From Methylophaga sp. UBA3192 (GTDB lineage Bacteria; Pseudomonadota; Gammaproteobacteria; Nitrosococcales; Methylophagaceae), in NCBI GenBank assembly GCA_002363955.1, contig DEXE01000008.1:62001-126000 (forward strand): 64,000 bases of DNA, written 5' to 3'. Positions 44,662-53,371 of the stretch are shown in pieces; within the stretch, counting starts at the first letter, position 1; each line of letters starts with the position of its first letter. The notes under the pieces are model-generated. The model worked only from the letters and a program-made list of their open reading frames with translations, was not told the origin of the DNA and made no database searches. A program made the translations under genes and the position numbers.

Positions 44662-45563
44662 TGACTTTGGTATTAGTGATATATGCGTTTACCGGCCTGA
44701 TGATTTTTCTCGCCGTTTTCGCCTTAGTTCAAAGTCATTCAAAAGAACTGACGGAAAAGACCAATCGTAATTTTACGCAAGTGGTCGGAATCACCATTGA
44801 CGGGCGATTCAGCCGCCAGCCCAAAAAAAAATCCACTCGGGTTAAAACATTGTTATGGCGAGCCGGTGTTGAACCCAAAGAGCGTCATATTGTGCTTATT
44901 GTTATGGGTATTCTTTTGCTGACGGCTCTGGTTGCGATGAGCAAAGGGCTGCTCACAGCAATATTTATTCCGCTGTTGGTCGTTGTATTTCTTTATCTCT
45001 GGTTGCAGCGACGAGCATCAACACGCATTAAAGATATTTTGTTTCAACTGCCCCTGTTTCTGGATCAGGTGTTAAGAGCATTGGGCACCGGACGTAGTAT
45101 GGAGGGCGCTCTGGAACTGGCCACTCTGGAATCCCCTCAACCTTTAAAAGCCGTATTTGAGCGTGTTCTGAGAGAAAATCAGTTAGGCAAGGATCTGGGG
45201 CTGGCAATTCAGGAAACAGCGGACCTATATCGATTACATGAATTGTATCTGGTGTCACTGGCAATCCGTGTTAACCGCAGCTATGGCAGCAGTGTTCGTG
45301 AGTTGATAAAAAATATCGTTAAGATGATTCATCAGCGGGAAGCGGCCAGACGAGAGTTAAAAACCATGACTGGTGAAACACGTGTGACAGCCTGGGTTCT
45401 GGGTCTGTTACCACTGGTAATAGCCGGCTATATCATGATGATGAATCCAGGGTATATGACGACTATGTGGGAAGACAGCTCAGGAAGATTTATGCTGTTC
45501 ACCGCGGTGTTTTTCCAGCTGATTGGCGCATTTGCCTTATGGCGAATGATTAAGAGCATATAG
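44661..45563 (+). CDS. tadB: Tad pilus inner-membrane platform protein TadB
   Basis: A 300-residue platform protein with an N-terminal helix, a helix pair at about 75-115, a T2SSF cytoplasmic domain (LPLFLDQVLRALGTGRSMEGALE) and two C-terminal helices. It couples the TadA motor to the pilin base in the inner membrane together with TadC. Confidence 0.93.
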   Translation: MTLVLVIYAFTGLMIFLAVFALVQSHSKELTEKTNRNFTQVVGITIDGRFSRQPKKKSTRVKTLLWRAGVEPKERHIVLIVMGILLLTALVAMSKGLLTAIFIPLLVVVFLYLWLQRRASTRIKDILFQLPLFLDQVLRALGTGRSMEGALELATLESPQPLKAVFERVLRENQLGKDLGLAIQETADLYRLHELYLVSLAIRVNRSYGSSVRELIKNIVKMIHQREAARRELKTMTGETRVTAWVLGLLPLVIAGYIMMMNPGYMTTMWEDSSGRFMLFTAVFFQLIGAFALWRMIKSI

Positions 45564-45568
45564 AGGTA

Positions 45569-46501
45569 ATGATGCCCGGCTGGATTATCATGACAATAAT
45601 TTTTCTGATAATAATGGCAGTGGTCCTGGTCTTTTGGGCCCAGCATCAGGCCAGTAGAGCTGATCAGGCGTCACAACGACGTTTTTTTGAACTGCTGGAA
45701 AAAAATTCTGCTGATGGTGACATTGATCATCACTGGATGAGAGGTGTCGTCCGGCGAATGGGCCACAGTAAACTGGCCCACTGGTTGCCGAAACTGGAAC
45801 ACTTTGAAACGGCTCAGTTACTCAGACAGGCTGGCTGGTATACACCAAGTGGGCGGTCATTTTTTTATTTAGCTACCTGGCTATTGCCTGTTGCACTGGC
45901 ATTTGCCAGTGTGATTATTCTTTACCTTCAATCCGGCGGGCTGGATGGTCAGGCATGGGCCAAGGTCTTTATTGCCGCTACGATAGGCTATTTGTTACCC
46001 AAATATATTCTGCGCCGAAGCGCAAAAGATCGTCGTAACAGGTTATCCCGGGAAATGCCCACGGCCATTCATCTGTTACGGATGCTATTTGATGCCGGCC
46101 TGTCGACGGAGCATGCCATCAGAGTATTACAGCAGGAAGGCCGGCTACTTACACCCGAACTGGCCAAAGAGTTAAACAAAGTCTTACGTCAGATTGATGC
46201 CGGACTCGAGCCTGCAGAAGCTCTGGCAGAAATGGCTGCACCGCTGGGAGTGAATGAACTTGATGATTTGGTGGCGATATTGAAGCAGGTCAGCCGGCAT
46301 GGTGGCAATATTCGTGAAACGCTGGTGAAATTTGCCCAGCTTATTGAAGAACGCCAACTCTCGGCATTACGGGAATACGTCAATGTACTTTCCGGAAAAA
46401 TGTCTGTCGTGATGATGGTGTTTTTATTTCCCGCCCTGCTGATTTTTCTGGCCGGACCTGGATTTATGGCGCTCGCCAAAGGCTTATCAGGAGCATTATG
46501 A
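45569..46501 (+). CDS. tadC: Tad pilus inner-membrane platform protein TadC
   Basis: A 310-residue T2SSF-domain protein with an N-terminal helix, a central helix pair, the T2SSF domain (REMPTAIHLLRMLFDAGLSTEHAI) and a C-terminal helix (MSVVMMVFLFPALLIFLAG). It is the second platform subunit beside TadB. It overlaps tadD in an ATGA. Confidence 0.92.
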   Translation: MMPGWIIMTIIFLIIMAVVLVFWAQHQASRADQASQRRFFELLEKNSADGDIDHHWMRGVVRRMGHSKLAHWLPKLEHFETAQLLRQAGWYTPSGRSFFYLATWLLPVALAFASVIILYLQSGGLDGQAWAKVFIAATIGYLLPKYILRRSAKDRRNRLSREMPTAIHLLRMLFDAGLSTEHAIRVLQQEGRLLTPELAKELNKVLRQIDAGLEPAEALAEMAAPLGVNELDDLVAILKQVSRHGGNIRETLVKFAQLIEERQLSALREYVNVLSGKMSVVMMVFLFPALLIFLAGPGFMALAKGLSGAL

Positions 46502-47187
46502 AATTAACATCAACAGTATGCCTCGGCCTGATAGTGAGCCTGACTGGCTGCAGTCAGTTGGGCGGAGGTACTCAAACGCAATCGCAGACGATGTCAGCCG
46601 CACACGCCAGTTGTGGAAAAGCAGTGGATGCAGATACCTCGATGAATCTGGATTTGATCGAGCAGCTTATGAATTCTGGCCGTTTGCATGCGGCACTGGC
46701 ACATCTGGATAACCTTCAGTCAACTTCGCCTTATGCTACCTATTTACGCGCGGAGATTCTTCGTCAGTCAGATCGCAATCAGGAGGCCGCCGAATATTAT
46801 CTGTCGTTATTGCAAACCTGCATGGTGGGAGAGGCACATCATGGACTGGGTCTTATTGCCGGGCGTAAGAACCTGTTAAATAAAGCCGTTGAACATTTAA
46901 CGGTGGCAGCAGAGCAGTTGCCGGTCAATGCCAGAATCAGAAACGATTTAGGCTATGCATTATTACTGCAGGGGCATTTTGAAAAAGCCCAGCGTGAGTT
47001 TATCACCGCATTGGAACTGGATCAGGATGCGCGTCTGGCGGAAACCAATATGATGATTTTACTGCTGGCAACGGGGGAGCAGTCAAAAGCGGAAGCGTTT
47101 GCCAGACGTATCAATATGGATCCGCAAACAGTGGCTGACTTGAATGAGCAGGCGATGTCCATTCGTGCCCAGACACGCAGCAGATAG
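46498..47187 (+). CDS. tadD: Tad pilus TPR lipoprotein TadD
   Basis: A 229-residue lipoprotein: signal peptide with lipobox SLTGC (Cys18), then about four tetratricopeptide repeats (NSGRLHAALAHLDNL, AHHGLGLIAGRKNLLNKAVEHL, RNDLGYALLLQGHFEKAQREF). TadD-type proteins act as pilotins or scaffolds for the outer-membrane part of the Tad machine. Confidence 0.9.
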   Translation: MKLTSTVCLGLIVSLTGCSQLGGGTQTQSQTMSAAHASCGKAVDADTSMNLDLIEQLMNSGRLHAALAHLDNLQSTSPYATYLRAEILRQSDRNQEAAEYYLSLLQTCMVGEAHHGLGLIAGRKNLLNKAVEHLTVAAEQLPVNARIRNDLGYALLLQGHFEKAQREFITALELDQDARLAETNMMILLLATGEQSKAEAFARRINMDPQTVADLNEQAMSIRAQTRSR

Positions 47188-47210
47188 CTGTATAAAAAAA
47201 GGAAGCTCAG

Positions 47211-47489
47211 ATGCAAAAAATACCATTGATACCCATCGGTTTACTCTGTTTTACTCTGTTTACGTGCGGGGTGATGGCAGAACCTGCCAAACCGCCAGCC
47301 AAACAAGGCGAACAAACCCGGAAATGGCTGAACTTGCAGCAAAACGGTCAGGCCGCTTCATCACATAATCAGACGCTTCCGGGGCCTGTGGCAGCAAAAA
47401 TCTATGAACGTTATCTGAATAGCTTCAGTCATCCGATTCCGGAATATTTCAGTGAAATTGAATCGAATCCGTTTAGCAATTCGCGTTAA
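47211..47489 (+). CDS. DUF3613 exported protein of the Tad locus
   Basis: A 92-residue protein with signal peptide (cleavage after GVMA) and the DUF3613 pattern: TRKWLNLQQNGQAAS, LPGPVAAKIYERYLNSF, HPIPEYF. The family is found almost only in Tad pilus loci of beta- and gammaproteobacteria and has no known function. GGAAG lies before the ATG, and the gene is in line with tadD and the tadG-like gene. Confidence 0.82.
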   Translation: MQKIPLIPIGLLCFTLFTCGVMAEPAKPPAKQGEQTRKWLNLQQNGQAASSHNQTLPGPVAAKIYERYLNSFSHPIPEYFSEIESNPFSNSR

Positions 47490-47523
47490 GTGTGTGGTGG
47501 GCTGATAATCATTGTCTGTGACT

Positions 47524-49221
47524 ATGAAACTTAATATTAAGCAGCGAGGAGCAATAGGCCTGTTGGGCATTATGACCTTATTGCTCGCGACTTTATTTGC
47601 TGCCTTGGCAGTGGATACCGGTCGCTTGCTGATGGAGCAACGGCGAATGCAGACGGTAGCGGATATGGCCGCTCTGGATGCTTCTGCTTTGGCAGGACAT
47701 TGTGGAGAAGGCGATCTGGCTCAGGTACAGGCGTTGGCACAAGCCAGCGCGGCACGAAATAATCATGTTATTACGGTCGATAAAACGCTGGATGTTTCGT
47801 TAGGCCGTGTCGATACCGTTACCGCAGGATTGAGGCAGTTCACGACAACCACTGCAGACTCCGCAACGGCGGTTCAGGTCATAGCGGCAAAATCTGTTCC
47901 TGCCAGTTTTTTTGCCGGCGGTATTCTGGGACGCAGCGTGAACTTGTCCGCCAGCGCTGTTGCTGAAAGGCAGGGAGTTGCCGGTTTTGTGGCGGGCAGT
48001 TCTTTAATTGGGCTTTCTGAGCAAGCTGTTTTAAATTCGTTACTCAGTGGTATTTTAGGGTCGCCTGTTAATTTAAACGTATTGTCATATCAGGGTATCG
48101 CTGCAGCCAATATTACGCTGGCTGAATTGGCTGGCGTCTCAACCACAATCGCCAGCACCGAAGAGTTGTTGAGCAGCAACCTGAGTCTGAATGACTGGTT
48201 GAACCTGTATGCTGATGCCGTTAATGCTTCTGATGCGGCCGATGTGGGCTTATCAGCGGCGATGCAAAGTCTGGTCATGGCAAATGTGAGCGAGCTTACA
48301 GCCCGGTTTTCCGATATTGTTGCGGTCACCAGCGATGCTCCGGAGGCAGCTGCTGAAGCCAGTGTGAATCTATTCGATCTATTAATGACAACGGCATTTG
48401 TCGCCAATGGTTCTCAAGCCATCAACCTGCCGCTCAGCGTGAGTCTGCCTGGAAATTTACTCAATGTGACTAGCCAACTTAATATAACGGAGCCGCCCAA
48501 AATGGTGATTGGCCCACCGGGAAGGAATGCTGAGGGGCAATGGCGAACCTATATGGAAACCGCTCAGTTTGATTTAACAACGCTTGTTCAAAGCACGGTA
48601 GATTTGAATGTGGCAGGATTAGTCGGGACAAAAGCAGAAATTGATTTGGCATTACAAGTCGATATGGCGCAGGGCAGTGCCTGGTTGCAAACGTTGCAAT
48701 GTGGACAACTTAATAATAATCGGGCGATAGCAACCATTGGTGTTCAACCCGGCACGGCAATGCTCAATTTAACGCAAGCCAGTGATCCGGATGCTGAAAC
48801 AGCTAATATTGATATATCAGCCACCTTATTGTTACTTGGTCGTGTGCCGGTTGCCAATGTTGGCGTTGGTCTGGATATAGCGCTGCAAAATCCGACCTCG
48901 ACCGACTTAATCTATGAAGTCAATCTGTCCGATCCGGATGATTTGCCGCAAACACAACATGCTTCAACAGCCCCGGGATTGGCGATTTCGAATATTTCCC
49001 AAGGTATCGAAACAGATGTGACATTATTGGGGGCGATTTCTTTGCCATTACTGGATCAATTGATCGAACAGGCTTTGCTGAATCAGGTGTTAACCCCACT
49101 GCTCAGTGAAATTGGTCAGGAAACGGTTGATCCATTGTTATCGGTATTAGGCCTGGAAATTGGCGCTATGCATGTCAACCTGTTCACCGTTGAGGTGGAA
49201 CGGCCGGATTTGAAAGTCTGA
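47524..49221 (+). CDS. tadG: TadG-like pilus protein
   Basis: A 565-residue protein that begins with the TadE/TadG N-terminal form (KQRGAIGLLGIMTLLLATLFAALAVDTGRL, then ADMAALDASALAG). A long periplasmic region of low-complexity beta-rich sequence follows. It is the last gene of the Tad cluster. No Shine-Dalgarno is obvious; the ATG at 47524 is preferred over a TTG at 47512 because the conserved region begins right after it. The C-terminal two-thirds match no family I can name. Confidence 0.85.
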   Translation: MKLNIKQRGAIGLLGIMTLLLATLFAALAVDTGRLLMEQRRMQTVADMAALDASALAGHCGEGDLAQVQALAQASAARNNHVITVDKTLDVSLGRVDTVTAGLRQFTTTTADSATAVQVIAAKSVPASFFAGGILGRSVNLSASAVAERQGVAGFVAGSSLIGLSEQAVLNSLLSGILGSPVNLNVLSYQGIAAANITLAELAGVSTTIASTEELLSSNLSLNDWLNLYADAVNASDAADVGLSAAMQSLVMANVSELTARFSDIVAVTSDAPEAAAEASVNLFDLLMTTAFVANGSQAINLPLSVSLPGNLLNVTSQLNITEPPKMVIGPPGRNAEGQWRTYMETAQFDLTTLVQSTVDLNVAGLVGTKAEIDLALQVDMAQGSAWLQTLQCGQLNNNRAIATIGVQPGTAMLNLTQASDPDAETANIDISATLLLLGRVPVANVGVGLDIALQNPTSTDLIYEVNLSDPDDLPQTQHASTAPGLAISNISQGIETDVTLLGAISLPLLDQLIEQALLNQVLTPLLSEIGQETVDPLLSVLGLEIGAMHVNLFTVEVERPDLKV

Positions 49222-49232
49222 AATGGTGCTGG

Positions 49233-50360
49233 TCAGATTGACGTTTCGTCAGAATTTGCTTTGGAAAAAACCTCAGCCTGATACCAGGTAACCTGATTGC
49301 GGCCCTGTTCTTTTGAACGATACAGAGCAATATCAGCCAGTTTCAGCGGGTTGCTTGCCTCCTGATCATCGCTGGCATAAACGGTAACCCCACCCAGGCT
49401 CAGGCTGACGATTCCCAGGTCTGCATCCAGGTTTTCAATACGTAAATCCTCGACCCGTTGACGGATTTCTTCAGCCAACTGATAGGCATCATTTCGTGTG
49501 GTTTGATTGAGCAAAATAACAAATTCTTCGCCTCCGTAACGGGCGACCAAATCGGTGGCACGTTTTGCCGAGTTCGCTAAAACCCTGGCAACGGCTGTCA
49601 GGCATTTATCTCCGGCCTGGTGCCCATAGCGGTCATTAAACTTTTTAAAATAATCGATATCGATCATAAGCAGTGACAGGGGGAGGCCTGAACGGCGAGC
49701 CTGCACCCATACCTGTTCCAACGTAATATCAAAACGTCGACGGTTGGCGAGATTAGTGAGTTTGTCTTCACCAGCATCATGTTCCAGTCCGAAACGGGCA
49801 ATCAAATCATCCATTAAATCGCGGCGGCGCTGTATTGCGGAGTAATAAAGTATGCCGATAATAATCAATACCGGTGGAATCAACTCCCAACCTGGTGAAT
49901 CATTCACTGTGATCAACATCAGGAGTAAAGGTAAAAACAGGCCAGCCAGATAACTGCCATAGACAATAGGATAGGCACTGAGTTTAAGCAGCTCACTGGC
50001 CGCAATGGCACTTAACATCAGAATGACAAACAATCTGGTGGAAAAAGAAAGCTCGGGCAGCAGAAAAGCGGTCAGACCCAATCCAAGCCCTGCAGCAAAG
50101 GAGGCAACTTTAAATGAGGCCAGATTGTGGGATTTGAGAGTGTTGGAGATATCCTTGCCAAAGTTATTACTTATCCGCCATTGCCATAAACCACCCGTTA
50201 TAGCGATCAGCACCCAAATCAAAAAGATTAGTAAAGGCAATTGTGGCGCCAGATAAAGTGCAAACAACGCAATAAAACCGCAATGTTGCAAAAAAGACAT
50301 TCGTGGGTGTCTATGCAATTCACGAAATAAATGTGTGGATAATTGATGAGGATCTATCAA
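49233..50360 (-). CDS. Membrane diguanylate cyclase (GGDEF)
   Basis: A 375-residue protein with about six membrane helices in the first 175 residues and a C-terminal GGDEF domain (about 195-360). The active-site motif is RYGGEEF, the common GGEEF variant, with the Mg/GTP-binding IDIDYFKKFND, so it should make c-di-GMP. A TTG start at 50360 is chosen: AGGA lies seven bases upstream, while the first in-frame ATG (50303) lacks a ribosome site. It converges on the Tad cluster, leaving 11 bp between stops. A functional link with Tad-pilus attachment is plausible. Confidence 0.9.
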   Translation of the reverse strand: MIDPHQLSTHLFRELHRHPRMSFLQHCGFIALFALYLAPQLPLLIFLIWVLIAITGGLWQWRISNNFGKDISNTLKSHNLASFKVASFAAGLGLGLTAFLLPELSFSTRLFVILMLSAIAASELLKLSAYPIVYGSYLAGLFLPLLLMLITVNDSPGWELIPPVLIIIGILYYSAIQRRRDLMDDLIARFGLEHDAGEDKLTNLANRRRFDITLEQVWVQARRSGLPLSLLMIDIDYFKKFNDRYGHQAGDKCLTAVARVLANSAKRATDLVARYGGEEFVILLNQTTRNDAYQLAEEIRQRVEDLRIENLDADLGIVSLSLGGVTVYASDDQEASNPLKLADIALYRSKEQGRNQVTWYQAEVFSKANSDETSI

Positions 50361-50631
50361 GCATTATTCCTGGGTTGGGTAACTCTGACGGGGTGATATC
50401 AATGAACCATCTTTCTACAGAGTTAGATTTTACTTAATCACAATCCGGTAGGCTGAAAGTGAGAGTGCTGCTGGCTGCATTAGCCATTTCATTCTCTCAG
50501 TACTCGTAAGCCATGGCAATATTATTGAGCAGATCATTTTGACAATGTGCAGTGGCATTAAATAAACCCGGTTGGGCATTGCTCTGCGGTTCAATGTCGA
50601 CTATCTTTGTAACGATTATTTAGAGGCGTGT

Positions 50632-51357
50632 ATGACCTACTGTGTTGCCATTACCTTAGATGCCGGATTAGTGCTGACATCCGATTCCCGCACCAATGCC
50701 GGCATCGATCAAGTGAGTACTTACAGCAAAATGACCCGTTTTGAGACCCATGCAGATCGCTGCCTAGTATTGATGAGCGCAGGCAATCTGGCGACCACCC
50801 AATTTGTGATTGAACAGATCCATCGTGATATTCGGGAAAGTCAGGCACGCAATTTAAATACGTTAAGTTACTTATCAGATACAGCTGATTATATTGGTGA
50901 AATACTCAGTAGCCGGATCCGCCGTTACTCTGAAAATGAAGCATCCGGTTTTGCTCCGGAAGCGACGTTATTACTTGCCGGGCAGATTCAGGGGGGGCCG
51001 CCACAGGCCTTTATGATTTACCCACAGGGAAATCACATCACCAGTTCCAGGGAAACGCCTTACCTGCAGATTGGAGAAAGCAAATATGGCAAACCGGTAC
51101 TGGATCGTTTTATCCGGCCAGATACGTCTTTGCTGGATGCCGCTACCTGTTCACTGATTTCAATGGACTCGACCATGCAGAGTAATGTCAGTGTAGGGCC
51201 GCCAATTGAAGTGCTGATGTATAAAAAAGACAGTTACAACCTGAAAAATCACTATCGCTTTGGGGTGGAACACCCTTATCTGATCGAATTAAGAAAAGCC
51301 TGGGGGGATAAGCTTCGTCAAGCTTTTACTGAGATGCCCCGTTTCAGCGAGCAGTAA
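50632..51357 (+). CDS. Anbu (bacterial proteasome-homologue) peptidase-like protein
   Basis: A 241-residue proteasome-fold protein. After removal of the initiator Met it would expose Thr1 (TYCVAITLDAG), with Asp17 (SDSRTNAG) and a Lys at 32 (STYSKM), the residues that make up the Thr-protease active site. Length and sequence style match Anbu, the ancestral beta-subunit group that forms open helical rings. I start it at 50632, where AGAGG lies five bases upstream; the frame reaches 50572. It converges on an ATP-grasp/alpha-E/metallopeptidase operon, the known genomic partner set of Anbu. Natural substrates are unknown. Confidence 0.9.
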   Translation: MTYCVAITLDAGLVLTSDSRTNAGIDQVSTYSKMTRFETHADRCLVLMSAGNLATTQFVIEQIHRDIRESQARNLNTLSYLSDTADYIGEILSSRIRRYSENEASGFAPEATLLLAGQIQGGPPQAFMIYPQGNHITSSRETPYLQIGESKYGKPVLDRFIRPDTSLLDAATCSLISMDSTMQSNVSVGPPIEVLMYKKDSYNLKNHYRFGVEHPYLIELRKAWGDKLRQAFTEMPRFSEQ

Positions 51358-51419
51358 GGTGTCATCACGCTGTATTCCTCTGTACCAAACCACTAACGTC
51401 GGTAAAACAGTTGTCTCTG

Positions 51420-52433
51420 TTAGCGATGCACCAAGTCGTGAATAAACTGTAATTTTTTCTGCACCTTTGTCGACACAACAAATGGATAGGCATCGGCATT
51501 TCCGATACTTCTGTTCAACGCGTTTAACACCAGCACTAACTGCATCCACTCTGAAAGCCACACATGGAATTCACGATCAGACTCAGGTGGTCGAATGACT
51601 TCAAATTCCACTGCTGTTTCCAATGTTTCATGCATTAACAGATAATGCGCCCAGGTCTCTGCCCAATCCTCCAGTGCATGTGCACTGGCATAGGCTGAAA
51701 TATATTCCTGCTGAAAATCGTCGGGAGGACCTGCCTCGTAATAGGCTGACAATGCCTGCGCATAATCCACGCTATCATCACCAAACAGCGCTTTGAAATC
51801 GTTATAAATAGGCTGATCCTTAATCAGCTTATCCCAGTAAAAATGGCCGATTTCATGACGAAAATGGCCTAGTAGCGTGCGATAAGGCTCATTCATGGCT
51901 TCACGCGTGGCTTCGCGATAACTAGTGTCAGCTTCAGAGGCATTTAGGGTAATCACCCCAGCCGCATGGCCACTAAACACTTGTTCATGACCATCAATCG
52001 GATTGCTAATCTGATCTTCGAGAAAATGAAACTGCAGTTGCCGATAATCGTTAACCGGCCATTGATCAATGGGTAAGCCAAGTCTTAACAAACCATAAAG
52101 CATTCTGCGTTTAGCGGCTTCCAAAACCGACCAGCGTTTTACATTGTAAGGATAAATTTGATTGGGGATCACGCGTGTCAGCCGACAGGACAAACATTGG
52201 GTAAAGTTATCATCGGTAGATAACAACCAGTTGCACTGCATCTGATGCTGATGATGTTCACAGCGTTTATAACGTTTTTCCGGATTCAGCACCGACCGGA
52301 ACTGGCCTTTGTAAGGTTCGATACTGATTAGCTCTTGCTGCTCTGGATCAAAACCTAAAATACTGTTACAGCTATTGCAGTAGGTATTATCAAAAAAGAT
52401 TTCTTGCCCGCAATGGCAATAAAACCGTTTCAT
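51420..52433 (-). CDS. Zinc-binding metallopeptidase-like protein (DUF2248 / zinc_ribbon_16 type)
   Basis: A 337-residue protein with an N-terminal zinc ribbon (FYCHCGQ, YCNSCNS and, further on, QCLSCRL) and a metallopeptidase-like centre with HEIGH (FRHEIGHFYWDKL) plus downstream acidic residues (EDWAETWAHYL). Its start overlaps the stop of the alpha-E gene in an ATGA, so it is the third gene of the operon. Related operons often carry a transglutaminase-like protease; none is seen here, and this protein may take that place (inference). Confidence 0.82.
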   Translation of the reverse strand: MKRFYCHCGQEIFFDNTYCNSCNSILGFDPEQQELISIEPYKGQFRSVLNPEKRYKRCEHHQHQMQCNWLLSTDDNFTQCLSCRLTRVIPNQIYPYNVKRWSVLEAAKRRMLYGLLRLGLPIDQWPVNDYRQLQFHFLEDQISNPIDGHEQVFSGHAAGVITLNASEADTSYREATREAMNEPYRTLLGHFRHEIGHFYWDKLIKDQPIYNDFKALFGDDSVDYAQALSAYYEAGPPDDFQQEYISAYASAHALEDWAETWAHYLLMHETLETAVEFEVIRPPESDREFHVWLSEWMQLVLVLNALNRSIGNADAYPFVVSTKVQKKLQFIHDLVHR

Positions 52434-53371
52434 GCAACCGATCTATCCGGATGAAACCATTGTTGACTGATTTGGCTGCTCAGCTCGGCAAGTTTGGCCT
52501 GTAAATCATCCATACGGGTATGGATCAGCTCGGCAGGCAGTTCATTCAGTTTTTCAGTAAACATATCGGACATAAGTTTTTGATGGTGTTCCAATGTGGT
52601 AGTGGACTGCGGTAAAGGCCAGACATAGCGTCCAATTGCTTTGAGCGAGAAGAATAACGAACGTGGAAAAGCTTCGTCACGGATTAAGAAGGTTAACACG
52701 CCCTCAGCATTCATGGATGAGCTATGTGTCTGAGTGTACATCTGCTGGGCACTTAATGCGCGTAATAAATGTGTCCACAGAATACCTTCGGCTGCCCGCA
52801 ATGATTCACTGCGATTCTCAGCCATCAACAGTGAGGTCATTTCCAGTATGCGGCTGGTCATATCCGCACGTTCCAGATGTTTGGCGGTTTGCATAAAATG
52901 ATAGGCATGATTACGGCTCATATGATTGACCAATATGCCCCAGACTGTCTGACAGCGCTCCATCACCGTTAACAGCAATTGCTGCCGTCGCCGCCGGTTA
53001 CTGATGGCGGCCATTTCATTTTTAACCAGTAAATACAGTTCGTTCACCTGTTCCCAGGTTTCTTCCGGCAGGATATCCAGAGAGGTCCGGGCATTTTCTC
53101 TAACAGCTGATAATGAATTGAGCAAAGAGATTGGATTATTGGGTTCTGCCAGCAAAAATTGCATCACATTGTTTTCATTAATCTGATCAAAGTTAGCGTG
53201 ATAGAACATATCAGCATCAAAAATGGTGACCAGCGTAAACCAGTCAATTTCGACATCCCGGGGTAAATCCATCAACAAGCCGGTATGCACATTGATGAGT
53301 CGGGCGGTGTTTTCGACCCGCTCAAGATAACGAGCCAGCCAATAAACCCGTTCTGCAACACGCGACAGCAT
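52430..53371 (-). CDS. Alpha-E domain protein (DUF403)
   Basis: A 313-residue all-helical protein that opens with the family signature MLSRVAERVYWLARYLERVENTARL. Alpha-E proteins have no proven activity and almost always neighbour circularly permuted ATP-grasp proteins, with which they are predicted to make or handle a peptide-like product. It overlaps the ATP-grasp gene by one base and the metallopeptidase gene by four, a fully coupled operon. Confidence 0.92.
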   Translation of the reverse strand: MLSRVAERVYWLARYLERVENTARLINVHTGLLMDLPRDVEIDWFTLVTIFDADMFYHANFDQINENNVMQFLLAEPNNPISLLNSLSAVRENARTSLDILPEETWEQVNELYLLVKNEMAAISNRRRRQQLLLTVMERCQTVWGILVNHMSRNHAYHFMQTAKHLERADMTSRILEMTSLLMAENRSESLRAAEGILWTHLLRALSAQQMYTQTHSSSMNAEGVLTFLIRDEAFPRSLFFSLKAIGRYVWPLPQSTTTLEHHQKLMSDMFTEKLNELPAELIHTRMDDLQAKLAELSSQISQQWFHPDRSVA

